Below, in pieces: positions 60,360 through 64,000 of a stretch of DNA of 64,000 nt. The notes beneath the pieces are model-generated. The model searched no databases, was not told where the DNA came from, and worked only from the letters and a program-made list of their open reading frames with translations. Origin of the DNA: Apophysomyces variabilis (taxonomy: Eukaryota > Mucoromycota > Mucoromycetes > Mucorales > Mucoraceae); NCBI GenBank assembly GCA_002749535.1, contig MZZL01000039.1, positions 266,035 through 330,034 on the forward strand, in the 5' to 3' direction. Within the stretch, counting starts at the first letter, position 1; each line of letters opens with the position of its first letter. The translations under genes were made by a program, and so were the position numbers.

Positions 60360-61394
60360 GGCGATCTGAGAGGCAGCAAGCAAAAAGACAGAAAAGGATC
60401 CATGAGTCATATGGATAGGGCTTTTACGCCCGGTATTTAGTAAGTGTCATTGAATACTATTGTTATTTTTCTTCTATTATTCACCAACTGAAATTTACAT
60501 ATGCATCTGGCATTCACTTGGCGGGGAGATGGGTATGGCGTCGTCAGTTTTATGACAGGTATGTAAAACTGGTCAATTCGAACTTTTATAAGACGCACAA
60601 TTAATGTAATTTGTTAGCGTCAAGTCCAGTTTCCAAAATGCACCAAGTGAATTTGCTAGATGCGACTTTAATTTTAGGAAATAAAGTGCACGACAGCCCT
60701 CTGATATTCTTTGTATATCTCGTGAAGAACGTTTGCATCTAGTTGGTTTGCTAGCAGAATACTTCAGTTTATTAACTGAACTTTGTAACTTCGTAATGTC
60801 CCTACTTAAGGTCAGACTTTTCCTGGTAGTGTGACTCATACATACAACTGCTATCGGTAAATGAGTTTTATCTGTCATGTAATGGAAAGTTTTTGTATAA
60901 CAGCTAGACGCTGATGACCGTACCGATGGGTTTAGCAGCTAAAAAAACGTGCGTCTTCTGTGTTTAACCTGTCAAACAGCCGAAATATAAGTTACAAAGG
61001 CCAGCAAGCGAAAGATTATAGCCAAAAGCAATCATTTTACTCTGTGGGAGTCCGATGTATTTGGCATACTCTACGGATATACATATCTCGTGATTACGAT
61101 ATGAAGGTTGGGCTGTCTGGCAATACACGTCTGTTAAGAGGAGAAACTCTCTGTCTTTCCAATTCAAGGCAGCCTTAAAGCAAAACCCATAATTTTAACA
61201 TTGAGGTCAAACAGGATTGACTGCTGCTGTTTCATGGTGGCAGTTTATGTAATATGTGAAAATGTTGCCAATGCTGAAGTATATTTACTTGATACACATG
61301 TGGCTCTTCGCCCCTCTGGCGAAAATCAAAGCCCGAAAGTCAGCTACGGCCGTTTGAGGAAGTCCGTTTGCAGTGAGCTGTAATCATACTAACA
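60360..61394. other. Intergenic region upstream of UBA2
   Basis: About 1 kb without a supported gene. Open frames at 60573-60878 (minus) and 60960-61178 (plus) lack protein character. Confidence 0.45.
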
Positions 61395-63854
61395 ATGACC
61401 AGAGAAAGGTATAATCAAAGCATTCTAGGGAAAAGTCTCTACGAAAGGGTGAGTTCGAGCCGAGTTCTTCTTGTCGGTGCAGGAGGTATTGGCTGTGAGT
61501 TGCTGAAGAACCTGGTCCTATCAGGATTCAAATCGATCGAAGTCGTATGTATTACCAACATTCTACTTCAACACTGATTATGGACGCGACACAATTAGAT
61601 CGACCTGGACACTATTGATATATCTAACTTAAATCGCCAATTCTTGTTTCAAAAGCAACATGTCAAGAAAGCCAAGGCTCATGTAATGCGGAAAGACCTT
61701 TTCCTCTTATTGTCATTCTGATCCAAACTTTCCATAGGTTGCCAAGGAATCTGCTCTCAAGTTCAATCAAGACGTGAGCATTTCATCGCAGCAAGCGAAC
61801 ATCAAAGACAAACAGTTTAGTGTAGAATGGTTTAAACAATTCACTCTAGTCTTCAACGCACTTGATAATCTAGGTAATAATCCCCCGAAACGATCTATTG
61901 CAACCTCGTATTAACCCTTCGGAACAAAGACGCAAGACGTCATGTCAATCAAATGTGTTTGGCAGCCGATGTACCTTTGATCGAATCTGGTACTACAGGC
62001 TACTTGGGCCAGGCCTATGTCATCAAGAAAGTAAGAGAAACTGCCATGGCATAACCTAGCAACCAACCATTTAACACGACATTTTTTAAACTTAGGATGT
62101 TACTGAATGTTTCGACTGCCAGCCTAAACCGACACCAACCACGTTCCCAGTGTGTACCATTCGAAGTACCCCTAGTGCCCCAATTCACTGCATCGTATGG
62201 GCCAAAAGTTATCTATTCAGGTTTGACTCTACTTTCGATATCATCTTGCATATTAATATGGCTTGATACAGTCAGTTATTTGGTAATTCCGAGGAAGAAG
62301 ACGCTCTTGTGGAGAATTCTTCGGAGGAAAATGGTATACAGCAGCGGAATTAGTGATGTTCCTGACAATTGTTCTTAGCAAAAGAGCTTGAAGCTCTTGC
62401 AAGAGAAACAGAAGAATTAAAAAAAATCAAAGCGGCTGCTGGCACAGATGAGTATGCGCGTATGGTATTCGAGAAGGTAATAGAAATCGATGTGATAATT
62501 TGCAACCAACATCTTACGATAGGTTTTTGTCTCTGATATCAATCGTCTGCTGGAGATGAAGGAGATGTGGAAAAATCGATCTCCACCGACACCCTTAGAC
62601 TATGATTCGATCGAAATAGAAGCAGAGATTGAATTGAGCAACAGGGAAGAAGTGGGGGTATCATCCTCATCAGGCTTGACAGATCAAAATGTTTGGCCAC
62701 TCTGGCAGTCGTTTGATGTTTTTAGAGACAGGTAGGTGCATAATGAATGAATTCCTTGATTAAATGATCTTCTTCATAGTTTGAGCCGTTTATCAGCACG
62801 TCTGATTGAATTGCAACAGGTCGACAAAGACGCCTCCTTATCATTTGATAAAGATGACGAGGATGCGATGGACTTTGTGACCGCAACGTCGAACATGAGA
62901 GCTCACGTATTTGGTATTGACCTGAAGAGCCGATTTGATGTGAAATGTAACACGAACAACCTGTTGCGATCTTTCCTTTGACTTATTTGTTTTTTTTCAG
63001 CTATGGCAGGAAATATTATTCCAGCTATCGCTACTACGAACGCTATTATTGCTGGTGTCGCGGTGATGAAATCATTTGCGGTGTTAAACGGAGAAGCCAG
63101 TACGGTCAAAAGAGTAAGCATACAGTATTGTAGCAACTACATTGATTGATGATCGTATTAGACATACCTGACAACAATCTCTCCTTCACGTCCACAACTG
63201 CTAATGAATGAAACGCCCTCAACACCTAATCCAGAATGCGCTGTGTGTTGTGCAACAAGCACAACACTCAAAGTAGATCTTGAGCATGCCAAGTTGAGCG
63301 ATCTAATGGACAAGGTAATTAAGAAATCATTTGAAGAAGGAGGGGCTGGCATGTCAGAAGACGTTGCTATCATGGAAGGGAACAGGTGAGATTTAATCCT
63401 TACATATGTGCTTGCTCTAATTACCTTTATCAAAACACAGGATGATCTATGACATTGATCTTGATGAAAACCTGGAATTGTTGTTGAAAGACCTTGGAGT
63501 CCGCGATGGGACCATTTTAAGAGTAGCTCCTGATGAAGGAGGAGAAATTGATTTCATCATTCAATCTATGTAAGTGGCAGATTTTCATCTATGTAATTAA
63601 TACTCATTTTGCCGAGGAAAAGCAGATCAGTTGATCCACTAAAAGAGGACTTTATTCAGCTTTCCAGTCCGATAGCCAAACCAAAGCCTAAGAAGGAAAA
63701 TGTACTGACAGGTTTGAAACGTGACAGAGAGGATAAGGAAGAGTCGCCGTCAAAAAAGGCAAAACTGGATGAGATTATGGCGGATGCAACGAAACAGAAC
63801 GACGCAATCGAAGTCAAGGAAGATGAAAATGATGGGACTATCTTGATAGATTAG
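61395..63854 (+). CDS. UBA2: SUMO-activating enzyme subunit 2 (UBA2/SAE2)
   Basis: Catalytic half of the heterodimeric SUMO E1 (with AOS1/SAE1); it adenylates SUMO and holds it as a thioester before transfer to UBC9, in the nucleus. Thirteen exons: 61395-61544, 61599-61682, 61738-61873, 61930-62030, 62096-62220, 62272-62333, 62379-62476, 62523-62731, 62780-62946, 63001-63113, 63162-63385, 63441-63569 and 63617-63854, total 611 residues. Landmarks are the ATP-binding [39 protein letters not shown], and the active-site Cys177 in [20 protein letters not shown]. Zinc-binding CFDC pairs with the later CAVCC; the UFD ends IDFIIQSM, followed by a Lys-rich nuclear tail ([17 protein letters not shown]). 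All twelve introns are 45-65 nt. Confidence 0.96.
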
Positions 63855-64000
63855 CGAAATGATATATTATGGAGAGTAAAATACCATAATGCACATAGTA
63901 TAACAAATTCCTATAATAGGCATTGTTGTGAGTCACACAATGAGACTGAATTTAAAAAAAGAAACCTGTTATATGTCCGTCATAGCGACAGATGCCGGCC
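63855..64000. other. 3' flank of UBA2
   Basis: AT-rich 3' untranslated or intergenic DNA to the window end; nothing recognised. Confidence 0.5.

Noticed and set aside
1..64000. tRNA, rRNA genes and CRISPR arrays
   Set aside because: No B-box GGTTCGANTC in a cloverleaf context, no rRNA-like sequence and no regularly spaced direct repeats were found.

Overview
The window is nuclear DNA of an early-diverging filamentous fungus, most likely Mucoromycota (Mucorales-like). The grounds are dense genes with many short GT-AG introns (mostly 44-95 nt, often with a CTAAC/CTAAT-like branch site), fungal proteins such as an MNN1-type mannosyltransferase, Rho3 and AIM34, a spectraplakin-like giant protein, and remnants of a TnpB/Fanzor-type and a Tc1/IS630-type element. 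The genus is not determined. No tRNA, rRNA or CRISPR array was recognised. Exon coordinates were spliced by eye; for each complete gene the exon sum is divisible by three.

Layout. 1-1377: PRP28/DDX23 splicing helicase (minus, cut by the window edge). 1640-3044: zinc alcohol dehydrogenase (minus). 3045-6906: non-genic, with a decayed transposase at 5396-5660. 6907-8697: MNN1-like mannosyltransferase. 9386-10239: Rho3-like GTPase. 10793-11995: homoserine dehydrogenase (minus). 14746-17979: Gln-rich GLI/ZIC-type zinc-finger factor. 18808-20477: SLC10A7/RCH1-type membrane protein. 22172-31812: about 3,144-residue CH-CH / coiled-coil / GAS2 protein (minus). 33239-34565: STN1-like telomere protein. 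34626-35224: ribosomal protein eL42 (minus), divergent from AIM34-like 35434-36549. 36761-38258: alpha/beta hydrolase (minus). 39790-42437: eIF2D, with a 478-nt assembly gap inside an intron, convergent with TRAPPC5/Trs31 (42507-43359, minus). 45720-47621: F-box protein. 48429-52730: degenerate Fanzor/TnpB-like nuclease gene (minus). 52731-61394: gene-poor, with one convincing small gene (55449-55691) and several weak candidates. 61395-63854: UBA2, the SUMO-activating enzyme subunit.

Most genes are unrelated housekeeping genes (splicing, translation, SUMOylation, vesicle tethering, amino-acid synthesis, Golgi glycosylation, polarity signalling, telomere capping). The points most worth a second look are the Fanzor-like pseudogene, whose three expected RuvC residues survive although the reading frame is broken, and the spectraplakin-like protein, an architecture normally discussed for animals.
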